A stretch of DNA of 35,530 nucleotides from the NCBI GenBank assembly GCA_018824205.1, contig JAHJGX010000203.1, forward strand, positions 1 through 35,530, read 5' to 3'. Positions within the stretch are counted from its first letter, which is position 1; each line of letters opens with the position of its first letter. Made by a program: the position numbers and the translations under genes. The notes beneath the pieces were generated by a model. It was given only the letters and a program-made list of their open reading frames with translations. It did not search any database and was not told where the DNA came from. Shown here in pieces: positions 35,114-35,530 of this stretch. Origin of the DNA: a bacterium (GTDB taxonomy: Bacteria > Fidelibacterota > UBA2242).

Positions 35114-35530
35114 CGGCTCCAAACTACTTTTCCGTCAACCATTTGAATGTAACCCGCACAATATGCCCGAACAACTTCCGGTAAAAGCCGGTGCTCAACG
35201 GCCAATACCCGTTTTCCCAGAGTCTTTGGTGTATCTCCGGGAATTACATTAACTTTTTCCTGAATAATCACTGTTCCCTGATCATAATGTTCATCGACAA
35301 AATGGATAGTGACGCCGGTTATTTTCACTCCCGATTCAATCACTGCCTGATGAACTTTTTCACCATAAAATCCTTTACCGCCAAAATTAGGCAAGAGTGC
35401 CGGATGAATATTAATAATAGCATTTCGATAATATTCAACGATCGGCGCGGGAATCAGTTTCAAATACCCGGCTAAAAGAATCATATCCGTTTGATAGGAC
35501 CTCAGCAATTTCAATAAATATTCCGCATAA
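35110..35530 (-). CDS. purN: Phosphoribosylglycinamide formyltransferase (PurN), C-terminal part; start beyond the window
   Basis: The frame is open to the window's right edge, giving the last 139 or so residues of an enzyme normally near 200. The active-site Asn and His are in NIHPALLPNFGG, and the catalytic Asp is in FVDEHYDQGTVIIQE. The preceding AGYLKLIP matches the family. It formylates GAR in purine synthesis. The stop overlaps purH by four bases. A TTG at 35514 in this frame is internal, not the true start. Confidence 0.95.
   Translation of the reverse strand, partial: YAEYLLKLLRSYQTDMILLAGYLKLIPAPIVEYYRNAIINIHPALLPNFGGKGFYGEKVHQAVIESGVKITGVTIHFVDEHYDQGTVIIQEKVNVIPGDTPKTLGKRVLAVEHRLLPEVVRAYCAGYIQMVDGKVVWSR

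Overview
The window reads as chromosomal DNA from a Gram-negative bacterium of the Fibrobacterota-Chlorobiota-Bacteroidota (FCB) superphylum, most likely an uncultivated or sparsely cultivated lineage near Marinimicrobia, Calditrichota, KSB1 or Ignavibacteria. The reasons are a PorV-type outer-membrane protein next to a secreted protein with a type IX secretion (T9SS) C-terminal domain, Omp85/TamB and BamD assembly genes, a short GT5-like protein beside a DUF4270-like lipoprotein as in Bacteroidota, and many TPR lipoproteins. The phylum placement is inference. Every protein gene I accept is on the minus strand; the only plus-strand gene is tRNA-Ser(GCT).

Layout, left to right in window coordinates (transcription mostly runs right to left). 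1-4612: the 5' part of an Omp85/TamA-like gene and a full TamB-like gene, nearly abutting. 4826-5318: a compact unit with a complete tRNA-Ser(TGA), a small GIY-YIG endonuclease gene and two 51-bp tRNA-derived direct repeats; this is the most unusual part of the window. 5384-7165: a long-chain acyl-CoA synthetase. 7238-7460: tRNA-Ser(GCT) followed by a remodelled partial copy of its own 3' part. 7507-11512: CPBP membrane protease, lepA, nadD and a BamD-like lipoprotein. 11555-19940: a surface/secretion cluster with a PGAG-motif membrane protein, a metallopeptidase-TolB propeller-barrel protein, an apparently dead M6-type T9SS cargo, and PorV.

20142-23900: trm112, nrdR, glyA, rpiB and a TPR lipoprotein gene. 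23922-28121: an outer-membrane barrel protein, a DUF4270-like lipoprotein, a truncated glycogen-synthase-like protein and a YbgF/CpoB-like TPR protein. 28219-33551: the elongasome genes rodA, mrdA, mreD, mreC and mreB in standard order. 33566-35530: purH and the 3' part of purN.

Functionally, much of the window serves the cell envelope: outer-membrane protein insertion (Omp85, TamB, BamD), T9SS export (PorV and cargo), cell-shape control (mreBCD, mrdA, rodA) and lipoproteins. One-carbon, purine and nucleotide genes (glyA, purN, purH, nrdR, rpiB, nadD) are interleaved. Spacing is tight with many 1-13 bp overlaps, and no stretch over 300 bases lacks a gene. The best candidate for a little-described system is the GIY-YIG/tRNA-Ser unit, with a related scar at the second serine tRNA 2 kb away.
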